Source: Gammaproteobacteria bacterium
GTDB lineage: Bacteria; Pseudomonadota; Gammaproteobacteria; Pseudomonadales; Pseudohongiellaceae
Direction of reading: 5' to 3'
NCBI GenBank assembly: GCA_029242705.1
Contig: JAQWTK010000011.1
Location: 1-64,000, forward strand
DNA length: 64,000 nucleotides
In this document: positions 1 to 8,060 of the stretch, in pieces
Layout of the letters: every line of letters starts with the position of its first letter
How positions within the stretch are numbered: the first letter of the stretch is position 1
The notes under the pieces: model-generated
Told to the model about the DNA's origin: nothing
The model's database searches: none
The model's input: only the letters and a program-made list of their open reading frames with translations
Translations under genes and position numbers: made by a program

Positions 1-1339
1 CGTAAAGAGGCTTGATTGGGTTAGCCGAACCGCGCGGCGGTGCCATGGGCTCAATGATCTCAGCGGCCTGATCGAAGAAACGCACAGATACGTCGGGATG
101 TTGCATGCCGGCGTGAAGTAATCCACTTGCCTGGTTAGCCATAATGGCGGTGTAACCCTCTTCCCCCTCTTCGACGCGCCGCTTTAATTCTTGCTCTGCG
201 GCTTGCAGTGTCTCTTGGTCTTCGAGGTGATACGCGGAGAGCGCCGTCGCTAGGAGCTCATGGTCGGGAGAGCCTTTAGTTACCTCCTGGATCCTCCACT
301 CTTCGGTATCCACAATGTAGCGATTCTTAGTTAAAGCGACTGTATTGTTTGCTCGAGCCGCACCGGATGCTCCTCTAGCTCCCCCTTCAGCGAAGCCACC
401 CTGAGTAGACATGGTTTCTATGCGATCTATCCAAAGGCGAGCTTTCTCATAGTCACCCTTCTGCAAATCACCATACTGGCCCCAGTCGAGGGAATGAATT
501 GCATCACCCATACTTTGACCGGGTCGCCAAAGTTCCCGCGCCGCGTCAAAGGCTGACTGATTGTTTCCGGATACCAGATCCCACATACCATGTTGTATGA
601 AGATGTGGGTCGGCATATGTCTGGCGTGCGACACCGCGGGCGCGATCTCAGCATAGCGATAGGCAGCTTCAAGTGCTAGTGGCGCGTGAATTGGGTCGTC
701 AAAAGAGTGAATGGTATAGTGCGCTGCGCCCGGATGCGTCGGCCTTCTATTAAATATCTCCAATGCGATTGTGCCTGCACGGACCGCCATACGGTTATCA
801 AGATCTCCTCCTGAAACTGCACGAGCACTCAATATCGATAGAGCATAGAAAGCGGCAACTTCATCGTCGTCAGAATATTTCTTATAAAGGTCTTCCATCG
901 CCTCCATGTATCCAATCTTACGATCGGGTATCTCTCCCTCACCCCACAAAATCTCTGCAGCGGCGAGAAACCCCTTCTCTCGATCAGTTGGCGCCTTTGA
1001 CAGTCGAATTTCTGAGGTAGGGCCAAGGCGCTGAAGCACATTGCGAGGCTCGGTTGCATCCATTCTCGAAAACAAAGGATGGTTGTAGGCAAGAGACTCA
1101 CCCCAGTAGGCCATAGCAAAGTCCGGAGCAATTTCTTGCGCTTTCTGAAACTGTTCCTGCGCTTGCTCCCAGCCAAAGCTATGCAGGATTGCCACTCCAC
1201 GCAAAAAATATTGTTGCGCTTCCCCAGACTCAGAGGTCGGAAAATTAATGGAACCGACATTATCGAATTGTGCACTGACGGGTCCGGCTATAATCGCCAA
1301 GGCAGCGATCAACACTAATTTTTTAAATCGTTTGGTCAT
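1..1339 (-). CDS. Secreted TPR-repeat protein, C-terminus beyond left edge
   Basis: Reading the minus strand from the ATG at 1337-1339, the frame stays open for 446 codons and runs off the left edge, so the C-terminus is missing. The first 23 or so residues form a Sec signal peptide (MTKRFKK, then core LVLIAALAIIAG, cleavage near VSA-Q). The mature protein has TPR-like helix pairs, for example GVAILHSFGWEQAQ followed by APDFAMAYWGES, and conserved His-rich stretches (HPGAAHYTIHSFDD, HARHMPTHIFIQHG). This matches a family of secreted TPR proteins common in marine proteobacteria whose function is unknown. The forward LRR gene starts 200 nt away and is divergent. The gene and its frame are clear; no reaction can be named. 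Confidence 0.85.
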   Translation of the reverse strand, partial: MTKRFKKLVLIAALAIIAGPVSAQFDNVGSINFPTSESGEAQQYFLRGVAILHSFGWEQAQEQFQKAQEIAPDFAMAYWGESLAYNHPLFSRMDATEPRNVLQRLGPTSEIRLSKAPTDREKGFLAAAEILWGEGEIPDRKIGYMEAMEDLYKKYSDDDEVAAFYALSILSARAVSGGDLDNRMAVRAGTIALEIFNRRPTHPGAAHYTIHSFDDPIHAPLALEAAYRYAEIAPAVSHARHMPTHIFIQHGMWDLVSGNNQSAFDAARELWRPGQSMGDAIHSLDWGQYGDLQKGDYEKARLWIDRIETMSTQGGFAEGGARGASGAARANNTVALTKNRYIVDTEEWRIQEVTKGSPDHELLATALSAYHLEDQETLQAAEQELKRRVEEGEEGYTAIMANQASGLLHAGMQHPDVSVRFFDQAAEIIEPMAPPRGSANPIKPLY

Positions 1340-1539
1340 TGATATCCCCTATAAAAACGAAATTCTGTTTTCCAAATTTATCCTGACACAACATCCCTCA
1401 TATCCAAAAGCCACTATAGATGTTTGCTGATAAGTAAGCTAGAAATACGAACTTAAAATTACTTTGAACTACCACACCATTTCCTATTGTGATTCCACCA
1501 TGTTAGATTGGTTTTAGGCAATATCAAGGGAACGTCGAT

Positions 1540-2604
1540 ATGATGCACCTTTTTAGAAAATTTTCTTTGACTGCGCTTTCGCTTGTCATTTGCTCTGGGA
1601 CCTGGGCACAGCAAGTTCTGCTGCCTACTCAAAACTGCCGCAATCACTCCGCCTCCGACATAGTGACCTTTGCGGATGCAGTGCTGGAAAACGAGGTGCG
1701 TGAGGCTTTTTCACTCGGGCCAAAAGATTCTCTCAGCTGCGGGCAAGCTAGGCAATTAACTGTGCTAAGAGCGCCCGGCGGTGGAGCAAGAAGATCGGTT
1801 TCAGGATCGCCTGAATGGGCTGACCCCGAACACATATTTCATGATCTTTCCGGATTACAAAACCTTTCGGGCTTGACTAACCTCTCTCTCCCTAATCGAG
1901 GACTCTCCGATGTTAGCCCGCTGTCTGAACTTACGGAGCTGACACATTTGAATCTCCATACGAACTGGATTTCTGATATTAGTCCATTTCGTCGCTTAAC
2001 TAAGCTGGTGGATTTGCGTATCGCCGAGAACCCATTGACAGATATCAGCGCCCTAAGTGAACTTACCAATCTCAGAGTGCTTCGGATGCACCGCCACGGT
2101 GATTTCATCGGCGGACAAAATCCCAGAACTTACAAGGGTGCGACAGGATTACTGTTTATCAATGCCGTTACCGACATCAGTCCGCTGGCAAACCTTACCA
2201 AGCTGGTTGATCTTAATATACACACACAAAATATAAGTGACCTGTCCCCTTTGAGTGGATTGACATCATTACTCGAACTGAGACTTGCCGGTAACTCGTT
2301 TACCGACCTTGGGCCTTTACGCAAGCTCACTACTCTTGAATATCTTGAACTGACCGGGAACGACATAACTGATATAACGCCACTTAGTGGCCTTACGAAC
2401 CTGATGGCACTTGACCTCCGATTCAACCCTGAGTTAACAAATATTCAGGCACTATATGAAAATCCTGGTATTGGGGATGGAGATATTGTCGAACTAAGGC
2501 ATACTAATGTGTCATGCACTGATCAAGCAAGACTGGCGGAGAAAGGGGTGGAAGTTCGCACTGAGTTATTTTCTTCTTGCGCCACCGCCACTAGACAACG
2601 ATAA
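1540..2604 (+). CDS. Secreted leucine-rich-repeat protein (LRR-1)
   Basis: 354 residues with a Sec signal peptide (MMHLFRKFSLTALSLVICS, cleavage near TWA-Q). After an N-terminal cap holding two Cys (QNCRNHSASDIVTFAD, SCGQARQL), about eight 22-residue internalin/SDS22-type repeats follow, of the form LTxLxxLxLxxNxISDISPL. A non-LRR insertion of about 20 residues interrupts the repeats at about 185-205. The C-terminal cap has the pattern NPGIGDGDIVELRHT plus a Cys. The start is supported by AAGGGA 9 nt upstream. It is the first gene of a forward run with a propeller protein, a second LRR protein and a CapA-like protein. LRR folds bind protein or glycan partners outside the cell; the ligand is unknown. 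Confidence 0.9.
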   Translation: MMHLFRKFSLTALSLVICSGTWAQQVLLPTQNCRNHSASDIVTFADAVLENEVREAFSLGPKDSLSCGQARQLTVLRAPGGGARRSVSGSPEWADPEHIFHDLSGLQNLSGLTNLSLPNRGLSDVSPLSELTELTHLNLHTNWISDISPFRRLTKLVDLRIAENPLTDISALSELTNLRVLRMHRHGDFIGGQNPRTYKGATGLLFINAVTDISPLANLTKLVDLNIHTQNISDLSPLSGLTSLLELRLAGNSFTDLGPLRKLTTLEYLELTGNDITDITPLSGLTNLMALDLRFNPELTNIQALYENPGIGDGDIVELRHTNVSCTDQARLAEKGVEVRTELFSSCATATRQR

Positions 2605-2625
2605 GGGTTTTTAGAAACTACTATA

Positions 2626-3624
2626 ATGAAAACACTAAAATTTACCACCCTAATTTTTTGCTCACTGTCCGTTTTATTTGCGTCCGTGCAAGCTGCAGGG
2701 CCAGCTGATGTCATTGTCACCCGAGTTGGGAATGGGCCAATCATCACGCCGGAAATGGATGCTCGAATGGGCGGCAATATTCAGGGCCCATCATTGATAA
2801 AGGTTCCTGATTGGGTACCGAACCCCCTCGGCAACTACTATCTGTATTTCGCCGATCATCGCGGCACCTATATTCGTATGGCCTATGCGGATAAAGTCAC
2901 CGGACCGTGGACTGTGTATTCGCCGGGCTCGTTGAAACTCGAAGATTCATTCTTTCCCACCACTTGTCCGCCGTGCTCACTTTCTCCGGGGCGGACTGCT
3001 TCGCTATATGCACACATTGCATCACCTGACGTGCACGTGCGTGAAGATCTTCAACAAATAGTCATGTATTACCACGGACGAGGAGAAGGCAGACAGTTCA
3101 CCCGGGCAGCAGTCTCTCAAGACGGCATTAATTTTAAAGGGAGAGAGGAAGAGCTGGGTCCGCATTATTTTCGAGTGCTCAAACACGATGATTATTACTA
3201 TGCCATGAGTATGCCGGGCTTTCTGCACCGATCGCCCGACGGATTATCAAGATTCAAAGCAGGCCCTCAATTTTTTAACGCCAATATGCGGCACTCGGCC
3301 CTAGTGATCCATGACGACCACCTCTATGTATTTTTTTCCCAGGCAGGAGAACAACCAGAAAGAATTCTACTTGCCACTATCAATTTGACAGAAGATTGGC
3401 AGGACTGGACAGCCACTGATCCGGTAGAAGTATTGCGCCCCGAGTTCGATTACGAGGGTGCGAACCTGCCAAACGAGCCGTCCAAAAGAGGTTACATCGA
3501 TGTGAGGGTCAATCAGCTTCGTGATCCAGCCATCTACCAGGAAGATGATAAAACCTATTTACTATATTCAGTTGCGGGTGAGAGCGGTATCGCTATCGCT
3601 GAAATTAAATTTCATAGCCCCTAA
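2626..3624 (+). CDS. Secreted five-bladed beta-propeller, GH43-like
   Basis: 332 residues with a Sec signal peptide (core LIFCSLSVLFASVQAA). The mature part has the blade pattern of the GH43/GH32-like five-bladed propeller: NIQGPSLIKVPDW with GNYYLYFADHRG, then AYADKVTGPWTVY, HIASPDVHV, MYYHGRGE, and late LRDPAIYQEDDKTYLLYS with GIAIAEI. These repeated YLYFA/YLLYS plus DPAI elements are typical of glycoside hydrolase 43-like proteins. I cannot assign the three catalytic acids with certainty, so it could be a non-catalytic sugar-binding propeller. It lies 21 nt after LRR-1 and 59 nt before LRR-2, which suggests co-transcription and a role on extracellular polymers. Confidence 0.75.
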   Translation: MKTLKFTTLIFCSLSVLFASVQAAGPADVIVTRVGNGPIITPEMDARMGGNIQGPSLIKVPDWVPNPLGNYYLYFADHRGTYIRMAYADKVTGPWTVYSPGSLKLEDSFFPTTCPPCSLSPGRTASLYAHIASPDVHVREDLQQIVMYYHGRGEGRQFTRAAVSQDGINFKGREEELGPHYFRVLKHDDYYYAMSMPGFLHRSPDGLSRFKAGPQFFNANMRHSALVIHDDHLYVFFSQAGEQPERILLATINLTEDWQDWTATDPVEVLRPEFDYEGANLPNEPSKRGYIDVRVNQLRDPAIYQEDDKTYLLYSVAGESGIAIAEIKFHSP

Positions 3625-3683
3625 TTAATTCTAGTGACAATGCAAATAATAAAAGCAAAAACTATAATAAAAAGGTAGGACTC

Positions 3684-4970
3684 ATGAATCGTCGCTCTTA
3701 CTTGCCGATGCCGGCAATTCTAATACTGCTAACTTGCTCCCTACCCAACTTCGCTATTGGTCAGATACAATCCATCCTCTCTCCTATGGAGCACTGCCGA
3801 GACTTCTCGGCCGACGCGATTGTTACATTTGCAGATCCCGATCTGGCCGAAGTGGTAAATGAAGCAGTGGGTTTGGAGTCGGGAGCAGCAATAAGCTGCA
3901 GGCAGGCAGAAGAGCTTGAACAACTGATTGTTGGCACGACTATTCAGCGCGTGGTCTACGGTGGCACGCTGCGGCCGTCGCCAGAGAAACCTTTTGAGAG
4001 TTTGGAAGGTATCCAGAATCTCACAGGTCTTACCAGGCTTAACATTATAAATAGGCTCATTACTGATATCAGTCCGCTTAGCAGCCTGACCAATCTCGTT
4101 TCTCTGAACCTGCATACAAACTGGTTCAGTGACCTCAGTCCGATAAGTGGGCTGATCAATCTTGAGCAGCTAATTGTCAGTGAAAACCCAATCTCTGATA
4201 TCAGTCCTCTGGCAGGGCTCAAAAAACTGCACCAATTACATGTGCATGGACTTTACGATTACCAGCTACAGCACTACATCAGGATGGATGATGGGCGCGA
4301 CCCGAATGCAGTATTCAATGGCATTACCGACATAAGCCCGCTAGCTGGACTAACAGAAATGCGACTGCTGCGCATTCATCTAAATGCCATATCTGATATA
4401 AGTCCGCTTGCCAATCTTAATAAACTAACGCATCTCCGTATTTATGACAGCCAGATTAGAGATATCAGCGCGCTGGCGAATCTCGATAAGCTGGTCTTGC
4501 TGTGGGCTCATAACAATCAGATCGAGGATATAAGCCCACTGCGAGGCATGGTTGGTATGCGTCAATTAAGCCTGAATGACAACGCCATCTCAGATATCAG
4601 TGATCTCAGCGGGATGCTTGAAATGGAGCACTTGTTTCTTAGTAATAATAGAATCAGCGACATTGACGCACTAAGGCGATTGCATGTCTTGAAAGTCTTG
4701 AGGCTCGAGAACAACGATATTACAGACGTAAGCGCATTAGCTGGAATGAACCAACTCGATGAATTAAGTCTGGCGCGCAACTGGTCTCTTTATAATGTAA
4801 GGCCACTCCTTCTAAATTCTGGTCTAGGGGACGGCGATGAACTCGACCTGCGCTTCACCTATGTGCGCTGTTCTGACATGAATGCTTTCACAAACATGGG
4901 TGTTGATCTGCTAAGGGTTACTGCGATAAATGGCTCAGCCTGCGCTGGACGCAGATTAGAAGATCCTTAA
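3684..4970 (+). CDS. Secreted leucine-rich-repeat protein (LRR-2)
   Basis: 428 residues with a Sec signal peptide (MNRRSYLPMPAILILLTC, cleavage near AIG-Q) and a good ribosome site (AGGTAGGA). It is a longer paralogue of LRR-1. The N-terminal caps match (EHCRDFSADAIVTFAD against QNCRNHSASDIVTFAD), the non-LRR insertion sits at the same place (after LKKLHQLHVHG), and the C-terminal caps match (NSGLGDGDELDLRFTYVRC). About eleven 22-residue repeats of LxxLTxLxxLxxxxNxISDISPL are visible. The duplicated architecture, separated only by the propeller gene, suggests two receptors or adhesins with different repeat numbers. The partner is unknown. Confidence 0.9.
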   Translation: MNRRSYLPMPAILILLTCSLPNFAIGQIQSILSPMEHCRDFSADAIVTFADPDLAEVVNEAVGLESGAAISCRQAEELEQLIVGTTIQRVVYGGTLRPSPEKPFESLEGIQNLTGLTRLNIINRLITDISPLSSLTNLVSLNLHTNWFSDLSPISGLINLEQLIVSENPISDISPLAGLKKLHQLHVHGLYDYQLQHYIRMDDGRDPNAVFNGITDISPLAGLTEMRLLRIHLNAISDISPLANLNKLTHLRIYDSQIRDISALANLDKLVLLWAHNNQIEDISPLRGMVGMRQLSLNDNAISDISDLSGMLEMEHLFLSNNRISDIDALRRLHVLKVLRLENNDITDVSALAGMNQLDELSLARNWSLYNVRPLLLNSGLGDGDELDLRFTYVRCSDMNAFTNMGVDLLRVTAINGSACAGRRLEDP

Positions 4971-4989
4971 GATAAAAGAGGTCATCGTT

Positions 4990-6429
4990 ATGAACAAGTA
5001 TTACAAGAGTTACTTTCTGCTATTTGTAGTTACCACACTCAATATCACTTTAGTGCAAGCACAAACAAATGGGCAAACACTAAACGAAGTAAACGGCTCG
5101 ATGACCATACCTGGTGATTTCACTTTTGCGAGTGTCGGTGACTTAATGATCAGAAGGCCAGCTTCTCAATTAGCCGATCCACAAACACAGAAAGTATTTG
5201 ATTTAATTCGAAGCGCAGATTTAGCAATCGGAAACATGGAGGGAGAGTTAGCTAACCTCCGGGAGTTCGAAGGACCAATGAACGGGTTCGTTGGCACTCA
5301 TGAGGTGGCCGAAGATCTTAAAATGATGGGTTTCGATATGGTTAATCGTGCTCAGAATCACTTATTGGATTCTGAAATCGCAGGCATGTTTTCCACAAAT
5401 TCTCTGTTAGACGAGGCGGGAATCATACATGCAGGTTCAGGAAAAAACTTACAAGAAGCCGCGGCACCTGCCTTTTTCGAAACACCAAAAGGTCGTGCCG
5501 CTTTGGTCGGAACCCATGCTCCAATCTGGCCAGAACATAATCGCCTTGCCGCAACATCACTAATTGGCAATCTCGGTGGCAGGCCAGGCCTAAACATGTT
5601 GAATTATAGAGAGACGATTTTAGTTTCCCGAGATCAATTCAATGCTTTAGAGCAAGTGAGAGAAGGATTTCTAGAGTATAAAAACAACTACGATAATCCA
5701 CGGGCCATTACAAATGCGTCTCCTAGTGTAGGGATTAACTTTCCTGCATCTAGTTCCGGGCGAAATAACCCAACCTATCGGGTAGCAGAACAAAAAGAGA
5801 TACCCGGCACTATTGTTTATCAAATGGATGAAAATGATCTTGATCGTATCTTAAAAAACATTAGAAATGCACGACAACTGGGCGATTTTGTTATAGCCGC
5901 TGCACATATTCACCAAAGTCGATCTATTTTAGAGACTCAGCATCTAAGCACGCGACCGCCAGCCTTTTATATTGATCTAGCGCACCAAGCTATTGATGCT
6001 GGAGCAGATGCCTTTGTCGGCACTGGCGTGCAAACACTGAGGGGAATCGAAATCTACAAAGGAAAACCGATTTTTTATGGGCTTGGTGAATTCTTCAGAG
6101 AAGCACAATGGGAACTCGAATTAATAATGGGTAACGCAGCCACAGACCCGGACAGAAGAATGCAACAGTTCTCTAGAAATTTTGGAGGATCTAGCCAGTC
6201 TTTGGAGAGCTTAATAGCCATTAGCCACTTCAGCGATAGCACCCTGAAAGAAGTACGATTATATCCCACCGAGTTGGGTATAAATGGCCCCGATTCGCGT
6301 CTCGGCATTCCGCGAATAGCAGAACCACAAGATGCAAAGCGTATATTGAAGCGAGTAGAAAGACTATCAGATGAGTGGGATACTGATATTGAAATCGATG
6401 GAGACGTAGGAATTATTCGACTTAACTAA
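4990..6429 (+). CDS. CapA-family protein (metallophosphatase-like), secreted
   Basis: 479 residues; Sec signal peptide MNKYYKSYFLLFVVTTLN with cleavage near VQA-Q; ribosome site AGAGGT. The CapA fold, related to metallophosphatases and first described for poly-gamma-glutamate capsule proteins, is seen in FTFASVGDLMI, IGNMEGEL, NRAQNHLLDSEIAG, VIAAAHIHQS and GIEIYKGKPIFYGLGEFF. The usual His-Pro-His loop before the last motif (normally like GHHPHVLQG) reads GTGVQTLRG here, so one conserved His site is absent. It begins 19 nt after LRR-2 and closes the forward run. Family members act outside the cell or at the envelope on anionic polymers; activity in this protein is uncertain. Confidence 0.85.
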   Translation: MNKYYKSYFLLFVVTTLNITLVQAQTNGQTLNEVNGSMTIPGDFTFASVGDLMIRRPASQLADPQTQKVFDLIRSADLAIGNMEGELANLREFEGPMNGFVGTHEVAEDLKMMGFDMVNRAQNHLLDSEIAGMFSTNSLLDEAGIIHAGSGKNLQEAAAPAFFETPKGRAALVGTHAPIWPEHNRLAATSLIGNLGGRPGLNMLNYRETILVSRDQFNALEQVREGFLEYKNNYDNPRAITNASPSVGINFPASSSGRNNPTYRVAEQKEIPGTIVYQMDENDLDRILKNIRNARQLGDFVIAAAHIHQSRSILETQHLSTRPPAFYIDLAHQAIDAGADAFVGTGVQTLRGIEIYKGKPIFYGLGEFFREAQWELELIMGNAATDPDRRMQQFSRNFGGSSQSLESLIAISHFSDSTLKEVRLYPTELGINGPDSRLGIPRIAEPQDAKRILKRVERLSDEWDTDIEIDGDVGIIRLN

Positions 6430-6535
6430 CTTTTTCCCTTTTACTAAGGCGGCTTCTATGCCAGCGAGGTGCAAGCTAGAAATAAACGCTACAGAAGCCC
6501 TGATAAACTCTTGCTTAGTTATATATAGGTCCTAT

Positions 6536-7048
6536 TCAGTTCTTAGTCCTCGCCTCTAATGCACCTACGAGCTCCGAGAGTTTTTTTAGTACTTCAGTAA
6601 ATTCTTGGACCTCAATTGCGAGGCGTATCATTTCTTGCTCCATAGCTTTTGTTTTCTCAAGCTCCTCACCTCTAACTGAAACGCGATCCAATAGTGCGCC
6701 GGATCCTGGCGCCCCTAAAGAACCGCTTGACAAGCTCTGTATATAATTTTGCGTCTGGCGCGCCTCCTCTCTTCTAAGATACGCCGCCATGCATGTTCGA
6801 ACCGGCAGGTGGCTTCCGGTATACAACACCTCCTCGCAAGTTACATCAAATTCATCGTTACTGTTCAGATCATTAAACAAGCTATAAGCTTCTGTTTCCG
6901 CACATTCAATCTCTAAGCGCAAGGAATAAGTGGTTCTTTCCCCTGTTACGCTAATTTCTTCAATAGTACTTCTAGCAGTTTGTGGCTTGGTCGTGGATTC
7001 AGAATCAGACGTGGATTCTTGTTGTTGGCTAAAAATTAGAGGACTCAA
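6536..7048 (-). CDS. Small secreted coiled-coil protein, start codon apparently frameshifted
   Basis: No family recognised. The open frame encodes an acidic protein of about 170 residues with four Cys in the middle (IECAETEAY, FDVTCEEVL, PVRTCMAAYL gives three of them clearly) and a C-terminal heptad-like stretch (EELEKTKAMEQEMIRLAIEV) likely to form a coiled coil. The only start in frame is a TTG at 7046-7048, without a good ribosome site. Just upstream, ATGAAAAAC at 7083 would give MKKLITTITLLLLSPLIFSQ, a textbook signal peptide, if the A run had one more A. The true start is therefore probably 7083 with a one-base deletion or sequencing error in between. Confidence 0.7.
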   Translation of the reverse strand: MSPLIFSQQQESTSDSESTTKPQTARSTIEEISVTGERTTYSLRLEIECAETEAYSLFNDLNSNDEFDVTCEEVLYTGSHLPVRTCMAAYLRREEARQTQNYIQSLSSGSLGAPGSGALLDRVSVRGEELEKTKAMEQEMIRLAIEVQEFTEVLKKLSELVGALEARTKN

Positions 7049-7201
7049 AAGAAGTAAGGTTATTGTTGTTATTAGTTTTTCATAATATTAAAGCCTTCTT
7101 GATTGGACGCGAGGTAGAATTACTAATAGCCTAAATATCTTGAATTAGCTATTCAACTCTCCCCACCTCCACGTAACAATGTTTCAACGAAGCATCATTT
7201 T

Positions 7202-7873
7202 TCAATCAATGGCAAAACAATAAAGCAGTCCCGCCCCTCCAACACTAATTAACTCCTCCTGTGAACATCCTGGTGTGCCATGAGAAGAATTCCAGGGTGC
7301 TCCTGGCGTCAAAAAAGACCAACGATCCGCGTGGCCCACTCTTGCACTACCCTCATCATTACTCGTCCAGTTATTGCAGGTTTGATCCTGCCCCACTGGA
7401 AACGCAGAGCCATCAATTTGTGAACCAGTGAGTATATCGTGCTCCGAAAAATCAGGAGTTTCTATCCGCGAGGCAATCCTATTTCCGTTTTCATCCACCG
7501 CATTTTCCCAAGTAATGTTTGAGTTATCATAATGAAGTGACGTTAAGTTATTTGCAATTATCGCCCCTAGAGCATTAGCCCATGGCCCCTGTCCGATTCG
7601 ATCTCGAGCATTAACCGCGTTGATGCCTTGAGTGCTCAAATATGCTTGCCAAGCCCGACTACCTCCGCCGGCAGCCACCGCGAGCGCCTGACAATGTGCG
7701 TCCGCCCCAGCCAAACCTCCAAGGTTTGCCCCATCGCCAACACCTACGCTGGATACAAAGAATCCCATCTCGGGTGGTTCCTCATCTCCCTGTTGAGCTG
7801 AAATGGAAAATTCAATCAATATGGACATAAAGGTAAGTAACGATATTATCGTAAGAGATTTTTTATTACTCAT
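7202..7873 (-). CDS. Secreted lectin/endostatin-fold-like protein
   Basis: 223 residues from the ATG at 7871-7873, chosen because AGGAG lies 8 nt upstream; a longer frame to 7924 lacks such a site. Signal peptide core LTIISLLTFMSILIEFSISA, then QQGDEEPPEMGFFVSSVG. The conserved body (GDGANLGGLAGADAHCQALA, AWQAYLSTQG, NARDRIGQGPWANA, HDILTGSQ, TCNNWTSND, SSHGTPGCSQEEL, GGAGLLYCFA) matches a widespread bacterial secreted family annotated as lectin or hypothetical, with a collagen-endostatin/C-type-lectin-like fold. Four Cys could form two disulfides. It lies 150 nt upstream of the coiled-coil gene on the same strand. Ligand unknown. Confidence 0.8.
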   Translation of the reverse strand: MSNKKSLTIISLLTFMSILIEFSISAQQGDEEPPEMGFFVSSVGVGDGANLGGLAGADAHCQALAVAAGGGSRAWQAYLSTQGINAVNARDRIGQGPWANALGAIIANNLTSLHYDNSNITWENAVDENGNRIASRIETPDFSEHDILTGSQIDGSAFPVGQDQTCNNWTSNDEGSARVGHADRWSFLTPGAPWNSSHGTPGCSQEELISVGGAGLLYCFAID

Positions 7874-8060
7874 ATTTTTACTCCTTAACAGGTTCGTGAT
7901 TTGAGCGTATAAGGAAACTAGCAAGATGTGAAGCGTTACAGGTTTTTTCTAATGGGCTATTGCGCCATTATCTCGGAAAGATTTCCTAATTTATGTTAAA
8001 ACAGCACCTCTAAAATCGACTCGCAGATTAAAAAAGATCAATCCGCGCTAGGGAGACCAA

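Noticed and set aside
829-1275. 148-codon frame on the minus strand
   Set aside because: It is out of frame with the TPR protein, which reads cleanly through the same bases with a signal peptide and TPR motifs. The composition (many Arg, Leu, Cys) is that of a shadow frame.
1840-2440. DNA-level repeats of GATATCAG-type units, and again at 4060-4740
   Set aside because: They follow the 66-nt period of the LRR codons and are protein repeats, not CRISPR or a mobile element.
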